Below are positions 10,041-19,456 of a DNA stretch of 64,000 bases, in pieces. Below the pieces are notes generated by a model, which was given only the letters and a program-made list of their open reading frames with translations, was not told the origin of the DNA and did no database searches. The first letter of the stretch is position 1; the number at the start of each line of letters is the position of its first letter. Both the position numbers and the translations under genes were made by a program. The stretch covers positions 62,001-126,000 of the forward strand of contig CAVQCN010000004.1 in assembly GCA_963711035.1 (NCBI GenBank), read 5' to 3'. Source of the DNA: WHTK01 sp963711035. Lineage in GTDB: Bacteria; Chloroflexota; Dehalococcoidia; DSTF01; WHTK01.

Positions 10041-11744
10041 TTGGCCGACTCGCAGCTCTATCTGGAGATCCTTCTCATTACCACCGCTGCCTTCGTGGGA
10101 GGAGCGTTGGCGCAACGGCTGCGCCTGCCCACCATCGTTGGGTTTCTGATCGCCGGTCTGGCCATTGGACCCAACACACCGGGCCCGGTCATCGCGACTG
10201 AGGACATCGAGAAGGCCGCAGACCTCGGTGTCATCCTGTTGATGTTCGGCGTCGGCATGCACCTTTCCTTCCGTCAGTTGATCGAGCAAAGCCGCCGGTT
10301 GATCGTCAGCGGCACAGTGCAGATCGGACTGACCATAGCCCTGGCTCTGGTTGCAGCCATGCTTCTCGGTCTCGGCACGGACGAGGCTCTTGTGCTCGGA
10401 TTCCTGGTCTCGATCTCCAGCACGATGGTTGCCGTCAAAGTGCTAGAGTCGCGGCAGGAAACGCGGACCGTTCACGCAATTGCCGCGATCAACGTCCTCG
10501 TCTTCCAGGACCTTGCCGCAGTCGTCATGGTGATCATCGTCCCGGCGCTCGGCGGCGGCAGCTTCGACGCGGCGCAGGTCTTGTACGCGATGGGCAAGGG
10601 CGTCTTGCTCATCGCCGTGGCGTACGTACTCAGCGCCGTCGTTCTGCCGGGCCTCTGGCAACTCGTTGCCCACACGCGCTCGCGAGAGTTATCGATGCTC
10701 GCGGCGCTAACCCTGGCGGTTGGTCTGGCGGCCGGCAGCGGCCTGCTCGGCTTGTCGATCGCGTTCGGCGCTTTCCTCGCCGGGCTCGCCGTGTCCGAGA
10801 ACGCCTACGGCCACGCGAGTCTCTCCGACGTCATCCCCTTGCGGGACGTCTTCGCCTCGGTCTTTTTCGTGCTGATCGGCATGCTTGCGGAGCCGAAGAT
10901 CCTGTGGCACGAGCCGCACATGGTCGTGTCGATTCTTCTCGTCGTCGTCGCCGGCAAGACGCTCGCCTCGACGATCGCGTTGCGTGCCGTGCGGTTGTCC
11001 GTGGCTTCGTCCTTGCTCGCCGGCCTCCTGCTCGCACAGGTGGGTGAGTTCTCTTTCGTCATCGCACGCACGGCGGTAGACGAGGGCGTGATCGACAACG
11101 ATCTCGAAGCTTCGTTCCTGGCAGCAGCGATCCTATCCATCCTGCTGAGCCCGATCATTGTGCGCCTTGGACCGTGGATGCTTATGTGGTCACGCCGTCT
11201 GCCATTCCTGGGCGGCGCCTTCGATTTCGAACCGGACCTTATGCAGTCAGACCGATTGGACGCGCTGCGGCGGCACGTCGTGATCTGCGGATACGGCGGC
11301 GCGGCGGCCGCGCTCGCCCGCAGCCTTTCCGGTCGAAACCTGCCCTTCGTCGTGATCGAGAACAACCCGTTCATCTTCGAGCGCGTGCGTCCTGCCGAAC
11401 CCGACCTGGCCTTCATTTACGGCGACGCTACGCGCCAGGAAGTTCTCGAAGCTGCACGGGTTTCGGACGCACGCATCCTCGCCATCACGTTTCCCAATGC
11501 CGCGGACGTACTGCAGACTGTAACCAATGCCCGCATCATCAACCCTGGCATCGACGTGGTAGCGCGCGGCACTCTCGACACGCACGTCATGCTGCGGGCC
11601 GCTGGCTCCTCCGAAGTAGTCGACCCTGAATTCGAGGCAAGCCTGGAGTTCGTGCGGCACGTCCTGCATCGATTCGGTGTCGACGCCCGCGAGATCGGCG
11701 CACTGCAGGTCTCCTGGCGATCGGAATACTACGGCTCGCGCTGA
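10041..11744 (+). CDS. CPA2-family K+/H+ (Kef/YbaL-type) antiporter with TrkA-N domain
   Basis: The 567-residue protein has about 12 membrane segments of the Na+/H+ exchanger fold (residues about 5-390), with the CPA2-typical GFLIAGLAIGP and INVLVFQDLAAV motifs. A cytosolic RCK/TrkA-N domain follows from about residue 410 (HVVICGYGGAAAAL). Its Rossmann motif ends in Ala where Gly is usual. The likely role is monovalent cation/proton exchange gated by NAD(H) or another ligand. The start is a TTG at 10041, 19 bp after the preceding small gene; no better start is seen before membrane segment 1. The protein ends soon after the RCK_N domain, with no clear RCK_C. Confidence 0.88.
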   Translation: MADSQLYLEILLITTAAFVGGALAQRLRLPTIVGFLIAGLAIGPNTPGPVIATEDIEKAADLGVILLMFGVGMHLSFRQLIEQSRRLIVSGTVQIGLTIALALVAAMLLGLGTDEALVLGFLVSISSTMVAVKVLESRQETRTVHAIAAINVLVFQDLAAVVMVIIVPALGGGSFDAAQVLYAMGKGVLLIAVAYVLSAVVLPGLWQLVAHTRSRELSMLAALTLAVGLAAGSGLLGLSIAFGAFLAGLAVSENAYGHASLSDVIPLRDVFASVFFVLIGMLAEPKILWHEPHMVVSILLVVVAGKTLASTIALRAVRLSVASSLLAGLLLAQVGEFSFVIARTAVDEGVIDNDLEASFLAAAILSILLSPIIVRLGPWMLMWSRRLPFLGGAFDFEPDLMQSDRLDALRRHVVICGYGGAAAALARSLSGRNLPFVVIENNPFIFERVRPAEPDLAFIYGDATRQEVLEAARVSDARILAITFPNAADVLQTVTNARIINPGIDVVARGTLDTHVMLRAAGSSEVVDPEFEASLEFVRHVLHRFGVDAREIGALQVSWRSEYYGSR

Positions 11745-11760
11745 GGCATCGAGATTCAAG

Positions 11761-11788
11761 TTGACAGCGACCCGCTAAGCTGTATAAC
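11761..11788 (+). promoter_or_regulatory. Strong sigma70-type promoter
   Basis: A consensus -35 box TTGACA (11761-11766) and a -10 box TATAAC (11783-11788) are separated by 16 bp. The next gene's ATG is at 11801, so the predicted transcript has almost no leader. Confidence 0.65.
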
Positions 11789-11800
11789 GATGGTGCACTG

Positions 11801-12232
11801 ATGATCAGGGATCGACTGCAGGAGTTCTTTGGCGACGACTGGGAGGAAACCGTCGATTCTCTCAAGTCGGCGCCCGGCGCGTTCGGCAACATCATGCTGG
11901 CTACGGTGCGTCAGGTGCGCATCGTCGACGCCCTGGCATTTGCCCTCGTGCTAGTGGGCTGGGCCTGGGTCGTCGTCGGCTATGGCGCCGCCAGCGACCG
12001 CCGCATCGAGCTGCTGCTGTTAGCCCTGCTGCCTTCGGCCCTATGGCTCGCCGCCGGCGTCATCGGCGGCCTCGTCTTCGAGATAAGTGGTATCGGCTAC
12101 CGCTCGCTGGGCTACTGGGAAGCCTACCTGCTCATCCTCCTCTTCGCGGTGTTCGGCGTGATCAGCCTACGCCTCGCCCTCAACCCGCAGGACCGTCACG
12201 TCTACCGCGGCGGACCCAACGCCGGCGCCTGA
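11801..12232 (+). CDS. Multi-pass membrane protein of unknown function
   Basis: The 143 residues have a soluble N-terminus (FFGDDWEETVDSLKSAPGAF) and three or four membrane helices between residues about 45 and 130. I recognise no family. A near-consensus promoter ends 12 nt before the ATG; no Shine-Dalgarno is visible. It follows the antiporter gene by 56 bp, but its own promoter argues for independent transcription. The 236 bp downstream hold low-complexity repeats such as 'cgagc' and no gene until the next promoter. Confidence 0.7.
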   Translation: MIRDRLQEFFGDDWEETVDSLKSAPGAFGNIMLATVRQVRIVDALAFALVLVGWAWVVVGYGAASDRRIELLLLALLPSALWLAAGVIGGLVFEISGIGYRSLGYWEAYLLILLFAVFGVISLRLALNPQDRHVYRGGPNAGA

Positions 12233-12424
12233 GCACTGCGCCCAGCCGTCGAGCTTCGAGCCCAGAAGCATCGAGCCAGGTCCCAAGAGCCAGGCAGCAC
12301 AAGAGCGCTCGAACACGCTGCCCACCAAAGCGTAGCAACCGCGGCGTGGCCGCAAGCAGTAAGCCAAGGCCAGGCTCTTCACTGCGTTCAGAGTGACAAC
12401 TCGATCTCCACGTCTTCCCGTGCT

Positions 12425-12454
12425 TTGACGCTCCGTCTTCCCGCGCCCTATAGT
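12425..12454 (+). promoter_or_regulatory. Promoter of the P-loop kinase gene
   Basis: TTGACG (12425-12430) and TATAGT (12449-12454) are separated by 18 bp. The ATG follows 14 nt after the -10 box, with no Shine-Dalgarno sequence. Confidence 0.6.
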
Positions 12455-12468
12455 TCAACGCCTGCGCT

Positions 12469-13044
12469 ATGGACCAACCCGACTTCGTCCTCGGCCGACG
12501 CATTGCCGTCTGCGGCGTGACCGGCAGCGGCAAGACGACGCTGACCCGGCAACTCGGCGCCGCCCTGGGCCTCTCCGTCCTCGAACTCGACGCCCTGCAT
12601 TGGACGAAGCCGGACTGGCAAGAGCCGGACGAGGCAGACTTCCGCGACCGCGTCGAGGCGGCGCTGCTCGCTGCGCCAGAGGGCTGGGTCTGCGACGGCA
12701 ACTACACGAGCAAGCTGGGCAACATCGTCACGGGCAACGCCGACACAATCGTCTGGCTCAACCTGCCCCTGCGTGTCACCTTCTGGCGCCTCCTGCAGCG
12801 CACGACGAGGCGCGCCTGGCGCCGGGAGCTCCTCTGGGGCACGAACCACGAGTCCGTGTGGAAGACGCTCGCCAGCAAGGACTCGATCTTGTGGTGGTCG
12901 CTCTCCCAGCACCGTGCGACGCGCGATGGGTGGCGCCAACGCCTCGCGAAGATCGAACACGCTCGCGTCTGCGAGCTGCGCTCCGCGCGGGAGGTGTCGC
13001 GTTTGCTGGCGGCAACTACCGGAGCAACGGCTCGATCTGCGTAG
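12469..13044 (+). CDS. P-loop NTPase, adenylate-kinase-like (topology modulation/FlaR type)
   Basis: The 191-residue protein has a Walker A motif (GVTGSGKTTLTRQL, residues about 17-30), an ELDALHW motif after strand 2 and a GWVCDGNY segment. These are typical of the adenylate-kinase-like 'topology modulation' or shikimate-kinase-like small P-loop kinases. A Trp/Arg-rich C-terminal half (WRRELLWGTNHESVW) matches the same group. The substrate is unknown. The gene converges with the small membrane protein gene that ends at 13051, 7 bp away. Confidence 0.75.
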   Translation: MDQPDFVLGRRIAVCGVTGSGKTTLTRQLGAALGLSVLELDALHWTKPDWQEPDEADFRDRVEAALLAAPEGWVCDGNYTSKLGNIVTGNADTIVWLNLPLRVTFWRLLQRTTRRAWRRELLWGTNHESVWKTLASKDSILWWSLSQHRATRDGWRQRLAKIEHARVCELRSAREVSRLLAATTGATARSA

Positions 13045-13050
13045 AGCGAG

Positions 13051-13419
13051 CTACGCGCGAGACTTTCGCCGCTGCACCAAATTGCGAGCGTGCAAGTAGA
13101 GGCCGAGCGCGAAGAGCGGCGTGTAGATGTTGGCGATGTTCGAGGCGAGCCATTTCGGCAGGAAGATGTCGGTGACGGCGCCGTGCTCCGAGCCCAGGTC
13201 TTCGGCCAGATCGGTCAGCGGACACCGGAAGCCGTTGCCGGCGTAGATTAGCGATTCGCCGGCAGCGATGCCGGCTGCCACCGCCGCCGTCCGGTCCGTC
13301 TCCCGCCGCACGCCCTTGACGAGGAGCAGCAGGATCGAGGACTGGATCAGGAAGAACGCCGCCGAGTGAAACGCCTTCACGCCGAAGAGCGCGGCGGCGC
13401 GGGTTCGTCGTCCGTTCAT
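13051..13419 (-). CDS. Small membrane protein, unknown
   Basis: The 122 residues have three likely membrane helices: FHSAAFFLIQSSILLLLV, a weaker one at AVAAGIAAGESLIYAGN, and IYTPLFALGLYLHA. I chose the ATG at 13419, preceded by GGGGA; a longer frame from 13467 would overlap the end of the upstream dehydratase gene. It lies 25 bp downstream of that gene on the same strand and is probably co-transcribed. I recognise no family with certainty. Confidence 0.65.
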   Translation of the reverse strand: MNGRRTRAAALFGVKAFHSAAFFLIQSSILLLLVKGVRRETDRTAAVAAGIAAGESLIYAGNGFRCPLTDLAEDLGSEHGAVTDIFLPKWLASNIANIYTPLFALGLYLHARNLVQRRKSRA

Positions 13420-13444
13420 CTGTCGTTCCCCGTGACTGACGCTG

Positions 13445-14593
13445 TCACCAGTCCGCGACACTTCCATCGTCGTCGTGGAAGTGCTCGCCGCCCAGCTCTT
13501 CCGTGTACTGCGCCATCCTGGACACTTCGCGTTCGTCCACTTCCACGCCCAATCCGGGCTTGGTGGACAGCTCCATGTAGCCGTCTTTGAGCTTCCAATC
13601 CAGCTGGATCGGGCCCTCCAGCTGCTGAGGCCCCGGGTTCTCCTGGATCAGGAAGTTGGGCACCGCCGCGTCCACGTGCATACACGCCGCGAGGGCAATC
13701 GGCCCGATGGCGCAGTGCGGCATGATGTGCATGTAGTAGACCTCGGCCATGTTGGCGATGCGTTTGAGCTCGCTGATGCCGCCGGCGTGCGACCCGTCGG
13801 GCTGGATGTAGGCGCATGCCTGGATCTCGAAAAGGCGGCGGAACTCCCAGCGGCTCAGCAGCCGTTCGCCCGTCGCGATGGGAAACGGCACGTGATCGCT
13901 GACGAGCTTGAGGGCGTCGACGTTCTCTTGCGGCACGGGCTCTTCGACGAACATGGGCCGCATACCGATGAGCTTCTGACAGACCTCGATAGCGAGCGCC
14001 GGGGTCATGCGGGCATGGAAATCGAAACAGACCTCGACCTCCGGACCGACCCACTCCCGCATGAGGTAGGCCGACTCGACGAACTGGTCGATCCGCGCCG
14101 GCGTGTCGTGGGCGCGCCACTTCAAAGGCCTCACCGGACCGCTCTTGAAGGCCTGGTAGCCGCCCACCTTCTGCAAATACTCGAGGCGTTCTCTGGAACG
14201 CGCTTTGCCTTCCTCACTCAGGTCGTTGATGTTCCAGTGTGCGTAGACGCGCACCCGGTCGCGGACGGGCCCGCCCAGAAGCTTGTAGACCGGCACGCCG
14301 TAATACTTGCCGGCGATGTCCCAGAGAGCCTGATCGATTGCCGAGAGCGCGGTCATGAGCACGGGACCGCCCCGGAAGAAGGCCGAGCGGTAGATGTGCT
14401 GCCAGTGATGCTCGATGAGCAGCGGGTCCTTGCCGATGAGGTAGTCGGCCAGCTCCTCGACGGCGCCCATCACGCTCTTCGGCTTGCCTTCCAGCGTCGA
14501 TTCGCCCCAGCCGACGGTGCCGTCGTCCGTGGTGACCTTGACCAGCCTCATTCGTGGGCGAGGGAAGAATTGCTCGATCTTCGCGATCTTCAT
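13445..14593 (-). CDS. Enolase-superfamily sugar-acid dehydratase (galactonate/mannonate dehydratase-like)
   Basis: The 382-residue protein has the mandelate racemase/muconate lactonizing fold: an N-terminal capping domain and a C-terminal barrel. Metal ligands are visible as Asp in CFDFHARM, Glu in FVEEPVPQ and Glu in IATGERLLS. A general-base His lies in HIMPHCAIGPIAL, as in D-galactonate dehydratase (DgoD). The likely reaction is dehydration of a sugar acid to a 2-keto-3-deoxy acid. Other subgroups of the superfamily cannot be excluded because substrate specificity is not readable from sequence. It is divergent from the inositol phosphate synthase gene. Confidence 0.85.
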   Translation of the reverse strand: MKIAKIEQFFPRPRMRLVKVTTDDGTVGWGESTLEGKPKSVMGAVEELADYLIGKDPLLIEHHWQHIYRSAFFRGGPVLMTALSAIDQALWDIAGKYYGVPVYKLLGGPVRDRVRVYAHWNINDLSEEGKARSRERLEYLQKVGGYQAFKSGPVRPLKWRAHDTPARIDQFVESAYLMREWVGPEVEVCFDFHARMTPALAIEVCQKLIGMRPMFVEEPVPQENVDALKLVSDHVPFPIATGERLLSRWEFRRLFEIQACAYIQPDGSHAGGISELKRIANMAEVYYMHIMPHCAIGPIALAACMHVDAAVPNFLIQENPGPQQLEGPIQLDWKLKDGYMELSTKPGLGVEVDEREVSRMAQYTEELGGEHFHDDDGSVADW

Positions 14594-14725
14594 GCGGTGC
14601 GTCTCCTGCTCAAGCTCGCTGCAAAGCCATTTCTGAGCACTTTAACGCCTAACCGCGCCTTCGAAGGAGAGATTCTGATGACTCACTGGGTGGGTGTATC
14701 GGTTTGGTGTGACCTCCTTCCCTGC

Positions 14726-14742
14726 TAACGAAAATTTCGTTA
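14726..14742. promoter_or_regulatory. Perfect 17-bp palindrome, candidate operator
   Basis: TAACGAAAATTTCGTTA is two 8-bp arms around one central base. It ends 2 bp before the ATG of the HTH-inositol phosphate synthase gene and lies between two divergent genes. AT-rich and strictly symmetric in GC-rich DNA, it looks like a dimeric repressor site. The HTH domain encoded by the adjacent gene is a candidate binder (inference). Confidence 0.6.
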
Positions 14743-14744
14743 TC

Positions 14745-16274
<1,530 letters not shown>

Positions 16275-16313
16275 GCCGCGAGCTGTTCGCTACGAGCTTC
16301 GAGCCGCGTGAAA

Positions 16314-16344
16314 GGGAGGCCTCAGTCAATGACTGAGGCCTCCC
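16314..16344. terminator. Bidirectional intrinsic-type hairpin
   Basis: Two perfectly complementary 15-nt arms (16314-16328 and 16330-16344) sit between the convergent inositol phosphate synthase and MoaD-like genes. They are flanked by AAA and TT, so the hairpin can serve both strands. The remaining bases to 16476 include a dispersed-repeat remnant (16404-16436) and no gene. Confidence 0.75.
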
Positions 16345-16476
16345 TTAGTGCTGCGGCTGGAAGTAGCGTTGGGCGGTTGGCAAAGCGTCTTTTGCGGTTG
16401 TGAGATTGCTTCGTCGCTGCCGCTCCTCGCAACGACGAGTTGCGCTCGAAGCTCGTAGCTGAACGCTGTTGGCTCC

Positions 16477-16755
16477 CTAGCACCCGCCGGCAACGGCCGG
16501 TACGATCGAGACCTCGTCACCTGCTTTGAGGGACGTGGTGATGCCGTCGAGGAAACGCACGTCTTCGCCGTTCACGTAGACGTTGACGAAGCGCCGGATC
16601 TCCCCCTGCTCGTCGCAGATACGCTCCTTGATGCCGGGATACGCCGACTCCAGGCCGTCGATGCAGGCCGAGAGTGTACTGCCGTCACCCGAGACGACAT
16701 CGAGGTCGTTGGTCAGGCCCCGAAGCGGGGTAGGAATGCGGACTTTAACCGACAT
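16477..16755 (-). CDS. MoaD/ThiS-family sulfur-carrier protein ending in Gly-Gly-Cys
   Basis: This 92-residue beta-grasp protein has family features: VKVRIPTPLRGLTND at the start, GEIRRFVNVYVNGEDVRFL in the middle and DEVSIVPAVAGGC at the end. MoaD, ThiS and CysO carry sulfur as a C-terminal Gly-Gly thiocarboxylate. Here one Cys codon (TGC) follows GG before the stop, so the GG must be exposed by a protease first, or the Cys has another role. It is the last gene of a thrC-NIL-MoaD operon, 17 bp after the NIL gene. In analogous clusters such carriers deliver sulfide for cysteine or homocysteine synthesis. Confidence 0.85.
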   Translation of the reverse strand: MSVKVRIPTPLRGLTNDLDVVSGDGSTLSACIDGLESAYPGIKERICDEQGEIRRFVNVYVNGEDVRFLDGITTSLKAGDEVSIVPAVAGGC

Positions 16756-16772
16756 GCATGGTTCCTTTGCTG

Positions 16773-17015
16773 TTATCCCTCGACGATCGTGTCTTCCACC
16801 GGGTCGACCCGGACGCCCTTATCGCTGACCCAGTTGACGCCGCGCTCGATATCAGCCTGCTCGCCCTCGAGCTCCAAAATGGCCCAGGCGACCTCGGCCG
16901 TGACGTCGGCACGGCGGATGTTTGTGACCAGATCGAACCGCTTGGCAACCTCCCAGATGATCGGCTCCCGGATCAATTCCTGGGGGAACGTGAACTTGAC
17001 GCGTAGCTTTGCCAT
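16773..17015 (-). CDS. NIL-domain protein
   Basis: The 80-residue protein consists of one NIL domain (KLRVKFTFPQELIREPIIW, then FDLVTNIRRADVTAEVAWAILELEG), a ferredoxin-like fold named from methionine-importer ATPases. Stand-alone NIL proteins neighbour sulfur-carrier and threonine/homocysteine synthesis genes in several phyla and are thought to take part in sulfur transfer or in sensing methionine. Its position between thrC (80 bp upstream) and the MoaD-like gene supports such a role. It has no cysteine, so it does not itself carry persulfide sulfur. Confidence 0.85.
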   Translation of the reverse strand: MAKLRVKFTFPQELIREPIIWEVAKRFDLVTNIRRADVTAEVAWAILELEGEQADIERGVNWVSDKGVRVDPVEDTIVEG

Positions 17016-17095
17016 CAGCTACCTCCCAATAGCCCTAGCCGCCAGCGGTTCCCAAACCATACCACGAAGCCCGTATCTGAACGTATGCCCCGCGT

Positions 17096-18358
17096 TTACG
17101 GCGCTGCAGCTTCCTCCGCCGTCACCGTCTCGCCCCGCTGCGCGGCCAAGGCCGCCTCGAACGACTCGATTGTCGGCTTGACCTGCAGCGCCGGCGGCAG
17201 CACGTCGGCCACGGCCTCCTGCGTCTTCAGGCCGGCGCCCGTCACGAACGCGACCACCAGCTCGTCCGGCTTGACGTGGCCCTTGGCGACGAGCTGACGC
17301 AGCCCGGAGATGGTCACGCCGCCGGCCGTCTCGGCGAAGATGCCCTCGGTCTCGGCCAGCAGGCGAATGCCCTCGACGACCTCGTCGTCACTGACGGCAG
17401 CGCCGGCGCCGCCGGATTCCGCCATGATCTTCAGCGAGTAGTAGCCGTCGGCCGGGTTACCGATGGCGAGCGACTTGGCGATCGTGTGCGGCCGCACCGG
17501 GCGGAAATTGAACGTGTTGTTCTGCCATGCCGTGACGATCGGCGAGCAGCCCGTTGCCTGGCAGCCCGACATGCGCGTCTTCACCGAATCGATCAGGCCC
17601 AGGGACTCGAACTCGTGCAGGCCTTTCCAAATCTTGCCGTAGAGCGAGCCTGAGGCCATCGGCACGACGCAGTGGTCGGGCGCCCGCCAGCCTAGCTGCT
17701 CGGCGACCTCGTAGCCCAGCGTCTTCGAGCCCTCGGAGTAGTAGGGCCGCACGTTGATGTTGACGAAGGCCCACTTGTACTTGTCACCCAGCTCGGCACA
17801 GAGGCGGTTGACGTCGTCGTAGGAGCCTTCGACGGCGACCAGGTTGGCGCCGTAAATCTTGGAACCGAGCAGCTTGCCCGCCTCGAGGTCGTTGGGCACG
17901 AAGACGAAGGCATCGAGGCCGGCACGCGCCGCATGCGCGGAGACGGCGTTGGCCAGGTTGCCGGTCGAGGCGCAGGCCAACGTGGTGAAGCCGAACTCGC
18001 GCGCCTTGGTCGCTGCGACGGTGACGACGCGGTCCTTGAAGGACCAGGTGGGGTTCGCGCAGTCGTTCTTGATGTAGAGGTTCTTGAGGCCGAGGACCTC
18101 GCCCAGGTTCTGGGCCTTGATCAGTGGCGTGTAGCCCGCCTGCAGGTCGACCGGCTCGCCCTCGCAGGGCAAGAGGTCGCGATAGCGCCACACGGACTGC
18201 GGCCCCTTCTCGATGCTCTGGCGCGAGACGGTCTTCTGCATCGCTTCGTAGTCGTAGACCACCTCCAGGGGGCCGAAGCAGAACTCACAGACGTGCTTGG
18301 GGGCTATGGGGTACTCGCGGCCGCACTCACGGCAACGCAGCGCATTGGCAAAGGACAT
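17096..18358 (-). CDS. thrC: Threonine synthase with N-terminal zinc ribbon
   Basis: The 420-residue PLP enzyme of fold type II has the PLP lysine in NPTWSFKDRV, a Gly-rich phosphate loop (CASTGNLAN) and an N-terminal zinc ribbon with two CxxC pairs (CREC, CEFC). It converts O-phospho-homoserine to threonine. I start at the ATG at 18358 (MSFANALRC); a longer frame begins 48 nt upstream without support. Downstream NIL and MoaD-like genes suggest that the operon's product may also serve sulfide-dependent homocysteine formation from the same phosphohomoserine pool (inference). A structured leader lies upstream. Confidence 0.92.
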   Translation of the reverse strand: MSFANALRCRECGREYPIAPKHVCEFCFGPLEVVYDYEAMQKTVSRQSIEKGPQSVWRYRDLLPCEGEPVDLQAGYTPLIKAQNLGEVLGLKNLYIKNDCANPTWSFKDRVVTVAATKAREFGFTTLACASTGNLANAVSAHAARAGLDAFVFVPNDLEAGKLLGSKIYGANLVAVEGSYDDVNRLCAELGDKYKWAFVNINVRPYYSEGSKTLGYEVAEQLGWRAPDHCVVPMASGSLYGKIWKGLHEFESLGLIDSVKTRMSGCQATGCSPIVTAWQNNTFNFRPVRPHTIAKSLAIGNPADGYYSLKIMAESGGAGAAVSDDEVVEGIRLLAETEGIFAETAGGVTISGLRQLVAKGHVKPDELVVAFVTGAGLKTQEAVADVLPPALQVKPTIESFEAALAAQRGETVTAEEAAAP

Positions 18359-18549
18359 GGCCAGTACCTCGTGTTTCCTGTGCCGACCCCGATAGTCGGG
18401 GCCCATTCTCCTTCCGTGTGGCCTCGGAAGGGTCTACTAGACGAAGGGTGAGTTAGCGCCGCCCCTGTGAACCGGCCGGAGGCCGGAGGGGCCCGGGCAT
18501 CGCCATTCGGCCCGAGTCAAGGACGTTATGTCCGTTCATCGTGGCATGG
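18359..18549 (-). other. Structured 5' leader of thrC
   Basis: Read toward thrC, the leader contains several strong hairpins. One is a 6-bp stem with 3-nt loop (18384-18398, CCCCGA/TCGGGG) just before the start region, and another is a 7-bp stem (CCTTCCG/CGGAAGG) around 18409-18430. A GC-rich foldback sits near 18470-18500. I match no known riboswitch or T-box, since the GGTGG motif is absent. It could be an attenuator or simply a stable leader. Confidence 0.35.
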
Positions 18550-18579
18550 ATGGTATCAAGAAGCGAAAAGAGGAATCAA
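18550..18579 (-). promoter_or_regulatory. Candidate thrC promoter
   Basis: On the minus strand, TTGATT (18579-18574) and TACCAT (18555-18550) are separated by 18 bp. Transcription would start about 185 nt before the thrC ATG. Confidence 0.4.
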
Positions 18580-18730
18580 GGCGGAGGCTCTGGTAAGAGG
18601 CCTGAAACACGCAGCACGTCGTAGTGTCAATCCCACTAACCAGGTTCAAAAGCATCGCGCGACATAACTCCTTCGGGATAGTCGCGCGATGACCTCTTTG
18701 TGGTTCTACACAACTGGACGCCGGTTATGA
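18580..18730. other. Intergenic region with an 11-bp inverted repeat
   Basis: Two perfectly complementary 11-nt arms, 18653-18663 (CATCGCGCGAC) and 18681-18691, enclose a 17-nt loop. No gene with convincing codon use is seen here. The hairpin may belong to a small structured RNA or to a dispersed repeat; its role is unknown. Confidence 0.35.
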
Positions 18731-18760
18731 GAAAGGGGCTCACCTTAGCGAGCCCCTTTC
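18731..18760 (-). terminator. Terminator hairpin after the DUF4349 fragment
   Basis: An 11-bp perfect stem (18731-18741 with 18750-18760, GAAAGGGGCTC/GAGCCCCTTTC) has an 8-nt loop. It lies 22 bp beyond the stop of the minus-strand DUF4349 fragment. The T-tail is short (TTTC), so efficiency may be modest. Confidence 0.65.
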
Positions 18761-18782
18761 TTAGCGAGAGGAACGCAACCCC

Positions 18783-18932
18783 TCAGTCCATAGCTTCGGC
18801 AGGATGCGGCCGGTTGCGCAGGCGCAGGCCGGCGAATATCAGCGGCAGCGCGAAAATCGGCACCCACCACGCGAAGACGAGCACCCGGACGGCGCCGCCC
18901 ACGATGTCACCCAGGAAGGCAAGACTGTCGTT
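18783..18932 (-). pseudogene. Duplicated 3' end of the DUF4349 gene (fragment)
   Basis: This stretch encodes NDSLAFLGDIVGGAVRV, a membrane segment and RNRPHPAEAMD before a stop. It is nearly identical to the last 50 residues of the complete DUF4349 gene at 19518-20582 and to its DNA (roughly 90% identical by eye). It has no start of its own: the upstream DNA is the 3' end of the Clp-N gene in another frame. It is a remnant of a tandem duplication. Confidence 0.85.
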
Positions 18933-19398
18933 ATAGCAGCGCCCGCAGCTCGTCCAGCACGGGGTTGAAGTCCCGTTCTGACGCCGGCACCGGGCCCGGC
19001 TCTCCGACGTCCAACAGCGCGAAGGCGATATTACGCCGTTCGAGAAGCTGAATGGCGAGCCGGATCGCGCCCTTGCCGTCGTCATCCGGGCTCTCAGCCA
19101 GGCTCTCCGAAGCAGCGGGAGTAAGCGAGAGCTCGTCAGCGGGGCGCGGTGGAGAAACCTGCTCGTCGGGGGGATAGATTCTCGTGAAGCTCATTCCCCG
19201 GCCGCTGGACTCAAATATCAATTTGTGAGCCTGCCGGACGCGTTCTTCCGTAATGCTGTGCGAGGCAAGGACGGACACTACGTCCGAGTCAGATAGCCGC
19301 AAGAGGCCAAGCAGCAGATGCTCTGTTCCCAAGAAGGCAACACCTGTCTGCCTCGCTTCTTGCTCGGCGTTCTGGACTACGGCGGCAATGTCGTTCAC
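18931..19398 (-). CDS. Stand-alone Clp N-terminal-domain protein
   Basis: The 155-residue protein is an adaptor-like Clp_N domain (residues 1-70: NDIAAVVQNAEQEARQTG, FLGTEHLLLGLLR, the second repeat half SITEERVRQAHKLI). A variable Pro/Ser/Glu-rich C-terminal half follows, without an AAA+ module. Such proteins resemble ClpS-independent ClpC adaptors or isolated Clp_N proteins of unknown function. I chose the GTG at 19398, preceded by AGGTGA at 10 nt; longer frames run into the duplicated DUF4349 end. Its stop lies exactly where the duplicated fragment begins, so it sits between the two copies of that sequence. Confidence 0.75.
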   Translation of the reverse strand: MNDIAAVVQNAEQEARQTGVAFLGTEHLLLGLLRLSDSDVVSVLASHSITEERVRQAHKLIFESSGRGMSFTRIYPPDEQVSPPRPADELSLTPAASESLAESPDDDGKGAIRLAIQLLERRNIAFALLDVGEPGPVPASERDFNPVLDELRALL

Positions 19399-19456
19399 TT
19401 TGTCCCGATCACCTCGTATGCGGTCACATGGCCCACCGGCTTTTAACGTAGCAGAT

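Noticed and set aside
18528..18596. 22-codon ORF (MSVHRGMDGIKKRK) upstream of thrC
   Set aside because: Short, no good ribosome binding site and on the opposite strand to thrC.
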